From JL08 sp963765555 (GTDB lineage: Bacteria > Pseudomonadota > Alphaproteobacteria > Rhodobacterales > Rhodobacteraceae), in contig CAVXWX010000002.1 in NCBI GenBank assembly GCA_963765555.1, positions 248,001 to 312,000 of the forward strand: a stretch of 64,000 bases of DNA, in the 5' to 3' direction. Shown here one piece after another: positions 37,050 through 46,427 of this stretch (within the stretch, counting starts at the first letter, position 1; each line of letters starts with the position of its first letter). The notes beneath the pieces were generated by a model. It worked only from the letters and a program-made list of their open reading frames with translations, was not told the DNA's origin and did no database searches. The position numbers and the translations under genes are program-made.

Positions 37050-38706
37050 CTTCGATTTCGTCCATTTGTTGGCTGCCACCGCCACAGGCCTTGATGGCAC
37101 CATCAGGCAGTTTGAACGGGCGGTCTTTGGCGCGATCCTTGCCTTGGGCGCGTATCGCTTCGCGGCGTTCGGCGGCGCGGGCGGCGCGATCTGCCGATGC
37201 TTCCCAATCATCCATCTGCGCTTCGGCGATTGTGCGGGTTTCGTCGAACTTGAAATCAACGCTGTTCTTGGTTTGCGGGCCCCAGTATCCGGCCTTGCCC
37301 AGATCGTAAAAGGTGCGGCCAACCCCGGCTTTCAGGAACGCTTTCAAACAACCCAGAAGATACCGCCGCCGATAGCCGGTACCACGCCATGGATAGTGAA
37401 ACAGGGCCTTGCGCATGTAAAACCGGCGGTAGTTTTTCATGACGCCGTCCAGCAATTCGCCGCGTGTCAGGGCCGCTGGTTTCATGATCGGCGTGACAAA
37501 GTTGTATTTGGAAAAGTCGAAAACCTCGACCTTGTCCTTAAGTTCTTGGAAAAGCGGCGTAAACGGCCACGGCGTGTACATGGCCCAGTTGGCCAGATCG
37601 GGTTGCCAATCCCACGCCATCTGAAAGGTTTCTTCCAGTGTTTCCTTTGTTTCGTTGTCCAGACCGACGATAAACTGCGCTTCCACAAAGATATCGGCGT
37701 CGCGCAGAAGTTTGATGGCCTCCTTGTTCTGCTCGACCGTGGTTTCCTTGTTAAACTGGTCCAGTTTTAATTGCGCCGCCGCTTCGGTGCCCAATGAAAC
37801 ATGCACAAGCCCGGCTTTGCGGTACAAAGGCAGCAGTTCGCGATCGCGGTAGATATCGGTGACCCGTGTGTTGATCCCCCATTGCACCCGCTTGGGCAAA
37901 TCGCGCGCGATCAGTTCTTCGCAGAACTGGATAAACTTCTTGCGGTTGATTGTCGGTTCTTCGTCGGCAAGAATGAAGAAACCAACATCATGTTCATTCA
38001 CGAGGTTCTCGATCTCGTCCACCACCTTGAGCGGGTCGCGGACCCGGTAATCGCGCCAGAATTTCCATTGTGAACAGAAGGAACAGGTAAACGGACAACC
38101 CCGCGCAAAATTGGGGATCGCCACCTTTTTGTTCAGTGGAATGTAGATGTATTTTTCCCATTCAAGAAGTGACCAATCCGGGCTGATCCCGTCCAGGTCC
38201 TTGACGGTAGAGGCCGCTTGCGTGGCAACGATATCTGTCTGATCTAGAAACGCGATTCCCTTGACCTTGCGCCGGTCCTGAGGCCAGCGGCCTTGGGCAA
38301 CAGCCTTGATCAGGTCGACAATAATCTCCTCACCCTCACCGCGCACAATAACATCAACCCACGGCGCTTCGGAAAGAACCTGTTTGTACATAAACGTGGC
38401 GTGGACACCGCCCAACACGCGCAACGCATCCGGCACCACTTCCTTGGCAATTTCCAACACGCGTTCGGCCACGTAGATTGACGGTGTGATGGCGGTGCAT
38501 CCAATCACATCGGGCTGAAGGTCTTTCAGCTTGTCGGCCAGAACATCGTCTTCCAGATGGTTTGTCATCGCGTCGATGAAATGGACGTCATCAAACCCGG
38601 CGCGCTTCAGGGACCCCGCAAGATAGGCAACCCATGCCGGTGGCCAGTTGCCCGCGATTTCGGCGCCGCCGGAATGGTAATTCGGGTGTACAAAGACAAT
38701 ACGCAT
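37042..38706 (-). CDS. bchE: Oxygen-independent Mg-protoporphyrin IX monomethyl ester cyclase
   Basis: BchE is a cobalamin-dependent radical SAM enzyme that forms the isocyclic ring of bacteriochlorophyll without O2. The 554-residue protein has the N-terminal B12-binding domain (about 1-150), the radical SAM core with CPFTCSFC near residue 206, and a long C-terminal domain. The aerobic cyclase AcsF is not in this window. The upstream region has a perfect TGT-N12-ACA (PpsR-type) site at 38739-38756 and a perfect FnrL-type box at 38776-38789. Both fit a gene needed at low oxygen. Confidence 0.96.
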   Translation of the reverse strand: MRIVFVHPNYHSGGAEIAGNWPPAWVAYLAGSLKRAGFDDVHFIDAMTNHLEDDVLADKLKDLQPDVIGCTAITPSIYVAERVLEIAKEVVPDALRVLGGVHATFMYKQVLSEAPWVDVIVRGEGEEIIVDLIKAVAQGRWPQDRRKVKGIAFLDQTDIVATQAASTVKDLDGISPDWSLLEWEKYIYIPLNKKVAIPNFARGCPFTCSFCSQWKFWRDYRVRDPLKVVDEIENLVNEHDVGFFILADEEPTINRKKFIQFCEELIARDLPKRVQWGINTRVTDIYRDRELLPLYRKAGLVHVSLGTEAAAQLKLDQFNKETTVEQNKEAIKLLRDADIFVEAQFIVGLDNETKETLEETFQMAWDWQPDLANWAMYTPWPFTPLFQELKDKVEVFDFSKYNFVTPIMKPAALTRGELLDGVMKNYRRFYMRKALFHYPWRGTGYRRRYLLGCLKAFLKAGVGRTFYDLGKAGYWGPQTKNSVDFKFDETRTIAEAQMDDWEASADRAARAAERREAIRAQGKDRAKDRPFKLPDGAIKACGGGSQQMDEIEDA

Positions 38707-38738
38707 TGGAGATTCCCCGCCGTTTTGTGATCAATATA

Positions 38739-38756
38739 TGTCAACTAAAGTTTACA
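38739..38756. promoter_or_regulatory. PpsR-type operator of bchE
   Basis: TGT-N12-ACA (TGTCAACTAAAGTTTACA) is the PpsR/CrtJ palindrome. On the minus strand it also contains a TTGACA -35-like hexamer. Its first 11 bases are identical to the crtA/crtI operator. A half-conserved second site (TGT-N12-TCA) begins at 38726. Confidence 0.8.
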
Positions 38757-38775
38757 CTTTAAAAAGTTGACGGTA

Positions 38776-38789
38776 TTGATTCAGATCAA
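38776..38789. promoter_or_regulatory. FnrL/FNR-type box upstream of bchE
   Basis: TTGAT-TCAG-ATCAA is a perfect FNR-family consensus. It lies about 70 bases before the bchE start and 20 bases beyond the PpsR site. It suggests oxygen-responsive activation of bchE by an FnrL protein, as described in Rhodobacter. Confidence 0.8.
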
Positions 38790-38936
38790 CATCAGGGGCT
38801 GGAATTCAGCAACAGGTAAGGGATGGCGGCGATTGGCCGACCCGCTTTGGCATGTCAGTAAGAAACAAAAGGCCCCCTGAAAGGCGTTCAGCGGCAAGGG
38901 CGGGTGATGCGTGTGCGTTTGCGTTCGCCGCGCAGC

Positions 38937-39764
38937 CTAGCTGGCGATTTTGCGGTCCCACAAAGCGTCCATTTGTTCTTTTGCTTCTTCGACGTTGCCG
39001 GCGACACCGTCCAGACCGGCCAGTGAAAGAAGCGGCCTGATCTCTTCAATGTCGTGTCCGCAAACCACAAGCGGGGCTTGCGGGCAGCAGATGTTCAGGG
39101 CCACCACCAGCCGGGACAGCGCTTCCACCGAATGCCGCCCGCTTACAGATAACCCGACGATGCTGCTGGGTGATTTTTCGATATCTGACACCAGATCATC
39201 GTGATCCAGCCCGATTTTCAACGCGATGTCCCAGCCGTCTTTGCGGAACAGGTCTGCGGCCATGCGCACGCCCAACGTATGCGTTTCGCCGGGAACGGCA
39301 GCGAACACAGCCGATTTTTCAACAAGATCAAATGCGGGAATAAAATGGTGTTTCATACCGCGCATGATGGCGTACATGCGGCCCGTTCCAACCGTCACAT
39401 CAACAAAACTAACGCGATCTTCCTCCCACCATTTGCCCAGCATCCGGGCCGAGGCGGCAAGGTATTTCAGATAGATATCTTCGGGGGCCGCGCCCTCGGC
39501 GCGCACGCCAATGATCATCTCTGCCGCGGCCTTGTCATCGTCCGATATCAACGCGACGCACAGGTTTTTCAACTCTTCCCGGGTTGGTTCAATCGGCGCT
39601 TTTTCCAGTTTGGTGTCACGCGATGAAAGGCGGCGAATGACTTCGCGGGCCAGATTGGCCACAAGATCCTCTGGAAGGCTTTGTTTCAGGCGGCGGATAT
39701 TACAGTGGTTTTGCTCGAAAATATCGAGTTCCAGCGGTTCTGCAGACGCATTTGTGGTAAACAC
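38937..39764 (-). CDS. ppaA: PpaA/AerR-family cobalamin-binding antirepressor
   Basis: PpaA/AerR proteins bind cobalamin and modulate the PpsR/CrtJ repressor, linking light and B12 to pigment gene expression. The 275-residue protein has the family's helical N-terminal part and a C-terminal B12-binding domain. VPGETHTLGVRMAADLF (about 155-171) contains the Glu-x-His-x-x-Gly region and SVSGRHSV follows. The start is GTG 39764 behind GGGAGG. PpsR itself is not in the window. A pair of TACGTA-centred palindromes lies about 400 bases upstream. Confidence 0.88.
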   Translation of the reverse strand: MFTTNASAEPLELDIFEQNHCNIRRLKQSLPEDLVANLAREVIRRLSSRDTKLEKAPIEPTREELKNLCVALISDDDKAAAEMIIGVRAEGAAPEDIYLKYLAASARMLGKWWEEDRVSFVDVTVGTGRMYAIMRGMKHHFIPAFDLVEKSAVFAAVPGETHTLGVRMAADLFRKDGWDIALKIGLDHDDLVSDIEKSPSSIVGLSVSGRHSVEALSRLVVALNICCPQAPLVVCGHDIEEIRPLLSLAGLDGVAGNVEEAKEQMDALWDRKIAS

Positions 39765-40195
39765 TTTCTATCCTCCCTTTGCCTGTTTTGTGTCTTGAAT
39801 GCTTGCAGTCTAGCGCTGCGTTTTTTGCCTGATCCGGCTGACTGCCCCATTCCGCTCCTCGGTAGAACGGGGCAAATGTCGTCCCTTTTTAAACACCTCC
39901 AGCGTCGATATTCGGCGGTGCAACCCGCCTTACAACAGCAACCGTTTGTCGTTGGTTCGCGGGCGGATATATGTATGGAAAGGACCCGATTAGTCAGTCT
40001 GTTGGTTTGCCAGCCCCCCGTTTCACCTATGTATCGGCCTTTTCAGGCCTTTACCTCAGTCGCGCGCCAACATAGGTCCCAGCAGAACTCGTCAAAATTT
40101 TGGATCACGTGTGTCCAAGACTAGAGCGTGGCAAAGTCAGGGGGCTATTGCGGTTTTCCCACTACGTAGTGTTACGTACGTAAGAGCCGCAGATT
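39765..40195. other. Intergenic region upstream of ppaA
   Basis: This 431-base gap carries no supported gene. It contains the TACGTA palindromes at 40161-40183. No perfect TGT-N12-ACA site is present, so ppaA is probably not directly under PpsR here. Confidence 0.55.
40161..40183. promoter_or_regulatory. Double TACGTA palindrome, possible FixJ-type boxes
   Basis: ACTACGTAGT (40161-40170) and TTACGTACGTAA (40172-40183) are two perfect palindromes one base apart, just beyond the stop codon of the FixJ-type regulator. The TACGTA core resembles sequences reported at FixJ-bound promoters. They could be targets of the neighbouring regulator acting on ppaA. Confidence 0.5.
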
Positions 40196-40801
40196 TCAGC
40201 CGATCATTCGGATCAGATCGGCAATCCCGCGTGCATGCATTTTTTCCCGGATGCGAGAGCGATGCACTTCGATGGTGCGTTGGCTGACCCCAAGTTCGTT
40301 GGCGATTTCCTTGTTCAGTTTGCCTTCCAGCAAATGGTGCAACACTTCGCGTTCGCGTTCCGTCAGTTTCGCCAGACGTTCGGCTACAATGTTTTGGGGC
40401 ACGTTTGGGGGGGCGCGATTGAACAGGATGTCGCCGGCCGAACTTATGGCTTCCAACAGTTGGTCTTCTTGTGCCGGTTTTTCGATGAAATGGCTCGCCC
40501 CGGCGCGCAGGGTTTGAACCGCAACCGGAACATCGCCATGCGCAGTCACAACTACAATGGGAATGCTGACATCAATCTCGTTCAGATGTGCCTGCAATTG
40601 TGGTCCGCTCATCCCCGGCAGGCGCAGGTCAAGCACCATGCACGCTTTTAGCCTTGGGTCAAAAATACGCAAAAAATGTTCGGCTGAAGTGCACGCAATC
40701 GTGTCATACCCGTGCGCATTCAGCAGGGCGCACAACGACTTGAGGACGGAATCGTCGTCCTCAACCACGTAAACCGAAAACTGTTCTTCGGGTTTAGTCA
40801 T
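40196..40801 (-). CDS. FixJ-type (NarL/LuxR output) response regulator
   Basis: The 201-residue protein has a receiver domain with phospho-acceptor Asp58 (VLDLRLPG), the switch region VVVTAHG near 84 and Lys108 in EKPA. A LuxR-type DNA-binding domain follows at about 140-198 (LTEREREVLHHLLEGKLNKEIA). Its ATG overlaps the bacteriophytochrome stop by eight bases, so the kinase-regulator pair is co-translated. It most likely relays the red/far-red signal to nearby pigment genes. The gene is followed by the TACGTA palindromes. Confidence 0.9.
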   Translation of the reverse strand: MTKPEEQFSVYVVEDDDSVLKSLCALLNAHGYDTIACTSAEHFLRIFDPRLKACMVLDLRLPGMSGPQLQAHLNEIDVSIPIVVVTAHGDVPVAVQTLRAGASHFIEKPAQEDQLLEAISSAGDILFNRAPPNVPQNIVAERLAKLTEREREVLHHLLEGKLNKEIANELGVSQRTIEVHRSRIREKMHARGIADLIRMIG

Positions 40802-43082
40802 CCTGACCGCCTTTTAAAGGCAATTGGAACGCCAGAATAGCGCCTTTTGTCGACGGTTCCGACCAAATTCGGCCCGCGTGGGCTTCGACGATGGAACGGC
40901 ACAACGACAATCCTATGCCCATTCCTTTGGTTGTAGAGGCATGGAACGGTTCAAACAGGTATTGCTGTTGTTTGTGCGGGATGCCGCAGCCCGTGTCACG
41001 CACCGTCACCTGCACATACCCACCGGATCGCGCGGCTTCGACGGTTAGGACCTGTTTTGGCATATTCTGCATGGCGGTGATGCTGTTGCGCGCAAGGTTC
41101 AGCACAACCTGCCCAATCTGGATCGGGTCGGCCAGAACCTTGGGTATTTTTGGATCAAGGATCAGGTTGACCTGCAATCTGGGCATTTCGGCGGCCACAA
41201 GGGCAAGGTCGATGCCTTGTTTGATTGCGGCGTTCAGGTCGATGTATTCCGCGTTCAAATCGCCCCTTGAAATGAAATCCCGAACACGGCGCACCAGATC
41301 ACCGGCCCGTTTCGTTTCTGTAACCGCCTCGACGATCAGTTGTCCGGCGCGTTCGGGGATGGCGACACCGGCGTTGTCAAATTCCTGTCGGCAGGCGTTG
41401 ACGTAGTTGGAAATCGCAGACAGCGGTTGGTTCAACTCATGGGCAATCGCAGATGCCAGTTCGCCCATGGAGCTTGCCCTCGCGGCGTCAAGAAGAGCGT
41501 GGCGCAGACGGATTTCTTCGGCTTCTGCGATCTTTTGCGCTTCACGCGCGCTTCGTTCCCGTTCCAGACTGTTCAGCGCAAACAGGGCTCTGCGCAAGAT
41601 GCGCAATGCATCCCTGTCAATCGCATCAAAAGGTCTGCTTTTGCCGTGCCGTTCCTCGCGCCACAGCGCAAACGAACCCCGGGGCGACAGTCGTGTTATT
41701 CCGTCTTCGGTTTTGGTTTCTATTTTTTCCGGTTTGCCCGCCCAGCGAATTGTCTGTTCAAAGTCGCTGCGCAGAAACACCAGATAATCGGTGTTGTCAT
41801 CCGACAAGGCAAGCAGCGCTGCTCCCGCCGCCGTGCGCATCTGATCGTCGTCCATTTCTATGATGTCTGAAAGATGCGATGTGGTCGCCACCCCATCTGT
41901 CAGAAGACCGCGCAGTTTGACAAAGCTTAGCGGCCGGTCCGGCACCGCCCCGACCGATATCACCTTGCCATCCAGCTTCAGCAGAAAACCCTGTGCATCG
42001 ATCAGATCCATCAGATCTGTCGCGTGATTTTCGATCAGGTTGCGCAAAGGGGTGCCGGTTCGGGCCTGTTGCTCCATCCGGAATGCGGTTTTTTCGGCCG
42101 AAATACTTTTGCGAAGCTGGTTCGTGTTCTCGATGCTTTGCAACAAAGCCGATGTTGTTCCGCCCAGCAGTTCCGCAAATCGTAACCGGCTGGAAGAAAT
42201 CAGTCGCGTGCCATAGTGATGGCAGGCAACCAGCCCCCACAATTCGTTGTTGGTGATCAGGGAAATCGACAGGCTTGCCCCCACGCCCATGTTGTTCAGA
42301 TATTCGATATGAACCGGCGCAACCGCCCTGAGTTTTGAATAGGTCAGATCCAGCGGGCGTGCCGATTGTGCGTCGGCAACATCGCCCGACCGGCTGACGA
42401 TCGGCATACTTTTGGCGTTCATGTCCGGGATCGAGCGCATCACATTCAGCAAGAAATGCCGCCGCGCGGGATCGGGGATGTCGGACGCGGGATAGTGCAG
42501 ACCCAAAAAGCTGTCAGGCCGGTTGGTCGCTTCGGCGATTACCTCGCCATGTTTGTCTTCGGCGAACTTGTAGATCATCACGCGGTCAAAACCTGTGACT
42601 TCGCGGATCATCTTGGCGCTGGCATCGGCCAGTTCGGTCAGCGCACCCGGCTTGACCAATTCTGAAATAATGCCTTGCCGCAACAACTCGTCTTCCCAGA
42701 TCGACGCCGGTGTCGGTTCGGGCTGCATGAATTCAAGTATGATGTAGCCATTGTTGGTATGCGGCAAACACTCCGCATGGATCGTTTTGCCATCCGGTCC
42801 GGAAAAGCTGATGAACCATGGCTTCAGCAGTTCTGGCATCGTGGGTTTCAACTGCAAGTCAGGCAGCGAAGCGGCATTTTCCTTCCCGACAAGATGCGCC
42901 AGTGGTTTGCCCAGTAGATCGTCTGGTCCATACCCCACGAATGACGCCGTGTTCACACTGGCGAATTCGATAATGAACGTGTCTTTGTCAATCGCGATCA
43001 GGGCGCCGTGGGGTTGCACGGCACCGATCAGGTGGATCGGTTCGCGATCACACGTTTCAAGATCAACCTGACCCGAAGTCAC
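40794..43082 (-). CDS. bphP: Bacteriophytochrome histidine kinase
   Basis: This 762-residue red/far-red photoreceptor has the PAS-GAF-PHY sensor module, a short linker and a FixL-like kinase. Cys11 in DLETCDREPIH is the biliverdin attachment site. HYPASDIP near residue 204 is the GAF signature. The phospho-acceptor His lies in AHELNQP near residue 547, and the ATP-binding N and G boxes (NLARNS, DTGCGIP, GIGLSLC) follow. The gene overlaps the heme oxygenase gene upstream by four bases and the regulator gene downstream by eight, giving a complete light-sensing operon inside the photosynthesis cluster. Confidence 0.93.
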   Translation of the reverse strand: MTSGQVDLETCDREPIHLIGAVQPHGALIAIDKDTFIIEFASVNTASFVGYGPDDLLGKPLAHLVGKENAASLPDLQLKPTMPELLKPWFISFSGPDGKTIHAECLPHTNNGYIILEFMQPEPTPASIWEDELLRQGIISELVKPGALTELADASAKMIREVTGFDRVMIYKFAEDKHGEVIAEATNRPDSFLGLHYPASDIPDPARRHFLLNVMRSIPDMNAKSMPIVSRSGDVADAQSARPLDLTYSKLRAVAPVHIEYLNNMGVGASLSISLITNNELWGLVACHHYGTRLISSSRLRFAELLGGTTSALLQSIENTNQLRKSISAEKTAFRMEQQARTGTPLRNLIENHATDLMDLIDAQGFLLKLDGKVISVGAVPDRPLSFVKLRGLLTDGVATTSHLSDIIEMDDDQMRTAAGAALLALSDDNTDYLVFLRSDFEQTIRWAGKPEKIETKTEDGITRLSPRGSFALWREERHGKSRPFDAIDRDALRILRRALFALNSLERERSAREAQKIAEAEEIRLRHALLDAARASSMGELASAIAHELNQPLSAISNYVNACRQEFDNAGVAIPERAGQLIVEAVTETKRAGDLVRRVRDFISRGDLNAEYIDLNAAIKQGIDLALVAAEMPRLQVNLILDPKIPKVLADPIQIGQVVLNLARNSITAMQNMPKQVLTVEAARSGGYVQVTVRDTGCGIPHKQQQYLFEPFHASTTKGMGIGLSLCRSIVEAHAGRIWSEPSTKGAILAFQLPLKGGQDD

Positions 43083-43729
43083 GACAGCCTCATTTCGGAA
43101 TGCGCGGCGGCGCGATCCAAAGGCGCAAGCCAGTCTGCCAGCGCCCCGAATGTATCATATGCCCCCGTCGTCAGGTCGGACATTGAAACCCCGTTCCGAT
43201 CCAGATGATCAAGATAATTCAGGGTCATCGCCCAACGCTGTTTGTTGACGGCCCGGCACCACGCCCAGTACCGCCTGCCCACAGGGTCCTCCTTGCCCAT
43301 CAGCTTTTGTGCGGCGCGGTCGATGCCCGTACCGCCCAGCGTCGCGCCTTCGATCACATACAAGACACCGCCAAGCGTGGCAGGCGATACCAACCTTGCG
43401 ACCTGTTCGCAGTGTGGGTTTTCGCGAATGTCCTGCGGCGAAAAGCCGAGATCACTCAGGTCTTGCTGTAGATGCCCTGATCTGCGGGCATAGCGATAGC
43501 CGGACGGATCAGCCGTTGTTTCCGCCAGAACGCGTTCGACCGCCCGATCAAGCGGAACATAAAACCCATGCATGCGCCGCATCAGCTGGCGGTATTCTTC
43601 CAGACCCAGCGTTTTGTCGAACAGCGCGACGAAACAGGAATGCTGATGCAGTCGGGTGTGGGCGGCATCGGTATGCGCGCGCAAGGCATCGCGCATCGGG
43701 GATGAATGCAAGGCTACCTGTTCTATCAA
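43079..43729 (-). CDS. bphO: Heme oxygenase making biliverdin for the phytochrome
   Basis: BphO opens heme to biliverdin, the chromophore of BphP. The protein has about 216 residues; the start is a TTG at 43729 or 43732 behind GAGGTGA. The likely proximal His is in the AHTRLHQH segment near residue 25, and GVLYVIEGATLGG near residue 120 is typical of bacterial heme oxygenases. It is coupled to bphP by an ATGA overlap, the usual bphO-bphP arrangement. Confidence 0.9.
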   Translation of the reverse strand: MIEQVALHSSPMRDALRAHTDAAHTRLHQHSCFVALFDKTLGLEEYRQLMRRMHGFYVPLDRAVERVLAETTADPSGYRYARRSGHLQQDLSDLGFSPQDIRENPHCEQVARLVSPATLGGVLYVIEGATLGGTGIDRAAQKLMGKEDPVGRRYWAWCRAVNKQRWAMTLNYLDHLDRNGVSMSDLTTGAYDTFGALADWLAPLDRAAAHSEMRLS

Positions 43730-43879
43730 CAACTTTCACCTCGGTTTCCGGCGTCGATTTTCCGCCTGCATTATACTAGTGCCTTATCGAAACGAGGAAA
43801 GCAGGGAATTGCGAATTCTGCGATTGGCAGGTGCCCGATGCGATTTGCTGCCGTTAAAACCTGCGCGGCTTTTTCACAG

Positions 43880-44749
43880 TCAGCGACGTTCAAGAAACCT
43901 TTGAATGTGCGCAACGACCATGTCGGGGTTTTCTTCGTGCGCCAGATGGCCCAAGTCGGCCAGTTCGACAAATTCGGCGTTAGCGATCAGCGCCGCGGCC
44001 TTTTGCGAAACGGCAGGTTTTATCGCAATATCGTTTTCGCCCGCGATGAACAGACAGCGCGCGTTCAGATCACCGATGCGGTCAAGAAGATCGTCAATAT
44101 TCCATTGCGCCATCATTTGAAGCGTGCCTTCGACATGGCTGCGATCAGCGATCAGACGCGCGTAATAGCTGATCCCGTCTTCGGTCAGGTCCGATCCGGT
44201 GTTTTCAATCAGGCGGCGCGCGCGCGCGGCGGAGTTCCGGCCAGATGAAAACGCATATGATGTCAGCGGGTTCAGGGCCAGCACCTTGGCAAGCAGGGGG
44301 AACAGCCAGCCCGCGATGCCTTCAAAACGGTCAAGGGCGGCATTGATACCGATGACCGAACGGGGAACGGCCTGATCCTGTGGCGTTGTCCTGATCAGGT
44401 TCAGGGCGATGGCCGCACCTGCGGAATGCCCGATCACCGCAACAGGGTTCCAGCCTTCTGCGCGGCACAACGCGGCAACATCTTCTGTCATCGCATTTAA
44501 TCCGCTGCGCCCGCGTCTTGTGCCTTGGGTAAAGCCGTGGCCGGGTAGATCAAACGCGATAACCCGGTGGGTCTGCGCCAGTATCGGGATCACATCACGC
44601 CAGCTATGTGTTGTGGCCCCCGCTCCGTGGATAAGAAGCAATGTCTCGCCTTGCCCTGTTTCTTGCACATGCCATCGGTTTGGGCCGGCAACGACACGCC
44701 GCGACAAATGGTTCAGCGGCCATGTTGCAAGATCACGATCCCAGTTCAT
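43880..44749 (-). CDS. bchO: BchO, alpha/beta hydrolase of the Mg-chelatase operon
   Basis: BchO is an alpha/beta-hydrolase-fold protein encoded with Mg-chelatase genes and thought to assist magnesium insertion; its reaction is not defined. From ATG 44749 it has 289 residues. The nucleophile is Ser109 in IGHSAGAA, with an acid in AGENDIAI and His in DLGHLAHEE. The frame extends to 44830 but that part lies inside bchD. It is four bases after bchD, in the order crtA-bchI-bchD-bchO seen in Rhodobacter. Confidence 0.92.
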   Translation of the reverse strand: MNWDRDLATWPLNHLSRRVVAGPNRWHVQETGQGETLLLIHGAGATTHSWRDVIPILAQTHRVIAFDLPGHGFTQGTRRGRSGLNAMTEDVAALCRAEGWNPVAVIGHSAGAAIALNLIRTTPQDQAVPRSVIGINAALDRFEGIAGWLFPLLAKVLALNPLTSYAFSSGRNSAARARRLIENTGSDLTEDGISYYARLIADRSHVEGTLQMMAQWNIDDLLDRIGDLNARCLFIAGENDIAIKPAVSQKAAALIANAEFVELADLGHLAHEENPDMVVAHIQRFLERR

Positions 44750-44753
44750 CGGC

Positions 44754-46427
44754 CTAGTGATCCAGCGCGGAATCCACCGCGGCGCTGATGCCGTGGGCAT
44801 CTGCCCGGGGCAGTGCAATGTACCGCGCACCCAGTTCCTGTGCCAGCGTTGCCGCCTCTGAGCCGGGGCGCAGGGCGGTGTCGATCAACACGCTGCTGAT
44901 CCCGTCTAGCTGAACCTGTTTTGCGATATGACTGGCATCGGCAAGCGCTTGGCCGCGTCCGGGGGTGCCGTCCAGCGCGATATTGGCGCGCCCGTCTGTC
45001 AGCAAGGTCAACATGGGGCTAAGCCCGCGGGTGCGCGCGAATTGCGCCAGCATCACGGCAGATTGCAAGCCGGCCGCCAACGGTGTGCCCCCACCGCCCG
45101 GTAACGCCGAAAGCCGCCGTTTTCCCATCACCAGCGAACGTGTCGGGGGCAATAGCAGATCAGCTGTTTTTCCGCGAAACGCGATCAAGGCGACCTGATC
45201 GCGCTTTGCGTAGGCTTGTGCCAGCAGCAATTCCACAGCGCCTTTCGCTTCTGACAGGCGGGCAACTGCGGCAGAACCAGACGCATCGACCACAAAAACA
45301 AGCAGACGGTCGGACCGGTCCTGAAACCGCTTTATGCGAATGTCGGACGGGTAAATGATGATTGGCCGGGCCTCGTCGGACTGCGTGCGGCGCAATCGTT
45401 GCCAAGGTGCCGCAGCCTGCAAGGTTGCCATTAGATCAATGCGATTGCGGCCATCCGGTTTGCCCGGTCGCGAAGGCAAAGGGCGCCCCCGCCTGTTTCC
45501 GGTCCGGCGGGCACCCGCGCCACTGCCTGTCCGCCCCTTTGGGCCTTTGCGGCTGTTGGATTTCTCAAGAAGGTCGGGGGGCAGCAGGGCGGCAACCGCA
45601 TCTACCAGCAGTTCGTCGGGCAGGGTGTCCGCGGCGGTGCTGTCTTTGTCCTCCGCGCCTTCGGTGGCGTCGGGCTGGTCTGGCGGGGCGGGTTCGGTTT
45701 GATCTTCGGGCACGGCCTGCGCCCGGTGTGGGTAAACCAGTTCGGCAGCTTCGCGGACATGCGCATCACCAACACTTTTTTCGTTGTCCAGAGCCGCAAG
45801 GGCACGCGCCGTGCGCAGCGCCAATGTGGGCGCGCGTAAACTGTCGATGCCAAAGCGTGCGGCAAGCAGGGTTAGTGTGGCAAGCGTATCTGGCGGGACG
45901 GCAACATGCGCCAACTGCGTTTTCGCATGGTCAATATCGGCGGGTGCGGGCAACGGAAACCGCGCGTCATGTGCGCGCAGCTCTGTCAGATCGATGTAGA
46001 AGGCCATCCGGTCCAGCAGTTTTTCAGGCGCAGCTTCATCCGGTTCGGCCCCTTCGTCCAGCAGGATCAGGGTGTGCCCTTGCGCACGGTCCAGTATCTG
46101 GCCCAGCCGCGCCGCAAGGCCGTTTGTGATCCGTTCGGCCATCGCGATGATCAGGGTTGCGGGATGCGCGCCCAACCCGGGATCAGTGATAGGACGACCT
46201 TGGGCAAGGGTGGCCGCTACATTCAGGCCGCCAAACAATTGGGTGTCGGACACAGACGGAGAAATCCGGTGCCTGACGCCGGACAATTCGGGCAACACAG
46301 CCTCGAATGCGGTGCGGACGGGCCCAACGCGGGCCCGCAGCGTGAGCCCTTTTAATCCGGCCGGATCGACAGCCAGTGCAGCCAGCGCCCGCGCAGTCCG
46401 GATGGCAAGGGGCGCGGCGGCAGTCAT
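44754..46427 (-). CDS. bchD: Magnesium chelatase subunit D
   Basis: BchD works with BchI and BchH to insert Mg into protoporphyrin IX, the first committed step to bacteriochlorophyll. The 557-residue protein has a degenerate AAA+ N-terminal half, an acidic and Pro-rich linker (about 235-270), a basic Gly/Arg stretch, and a von Willebrand A-type domain with MIDAS motif DASGS near residue 380. ATGA overlap with bchI shows tight coupling. Confidence 0.95.
   Translation of the reverse strand: MTAAAPLAIRTARALAALAVDPAGLKGLTLRARVGPVRTAFEAVLPELSGVRHRISPSVSDTQLFGGLNVAATLAQGRPITDPGLGAHPATLIIAMAERITNGLAARLGQILDRAQGHTLILLDEGAEPDEAAPEKLLDRMAFYIDLTELRAHDARFPLPAPADIDHAKTQLAHVAVPPDTLATLTLLAARFGIDSLRAPTLALRTARALAALDNEKSVGDAHVREAAELVYPHRAQAVPEDQTEPAPPDQPDATEGAEDKDSTAADTLPDELLVDAVAALLPPDLLEKSNSRKGPKGRTGSGAGARRTGNRRGRPLPSRPGKPDGRNRIDLMATLQAAAPWQRLRRTQSDEARPIIIYPSDIRIKRFQDRSDRLLVFVVDASGSAAVARLSEAKGAVELLLAQAYAKRDQVALIAFRGKTADLLLPPTRSLVMGKRRLSALPGGGGTPLAAGLQSAVMLAQFARTRGLSPMLTLLTDGRANIALDGTPGRGQALADASHIAKQVQLDGISSVLIDTALRPGSEAATLAQELGARYIALPRADAHGISAAVDSALDH

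Noticed and set aside
37050..37322. N-terminal extension of the bchJ frame
   Set aside because: It lies wholly inside bchE; ATG 37049 gives the normal BchJ length and overlaps the bchE stop.
38726..38743. Second PpsR site at bchE (TGT-N12-TCA)
   Set aside because: The right half-site is TCA, not ACA, so I count it only as a possible weak site.
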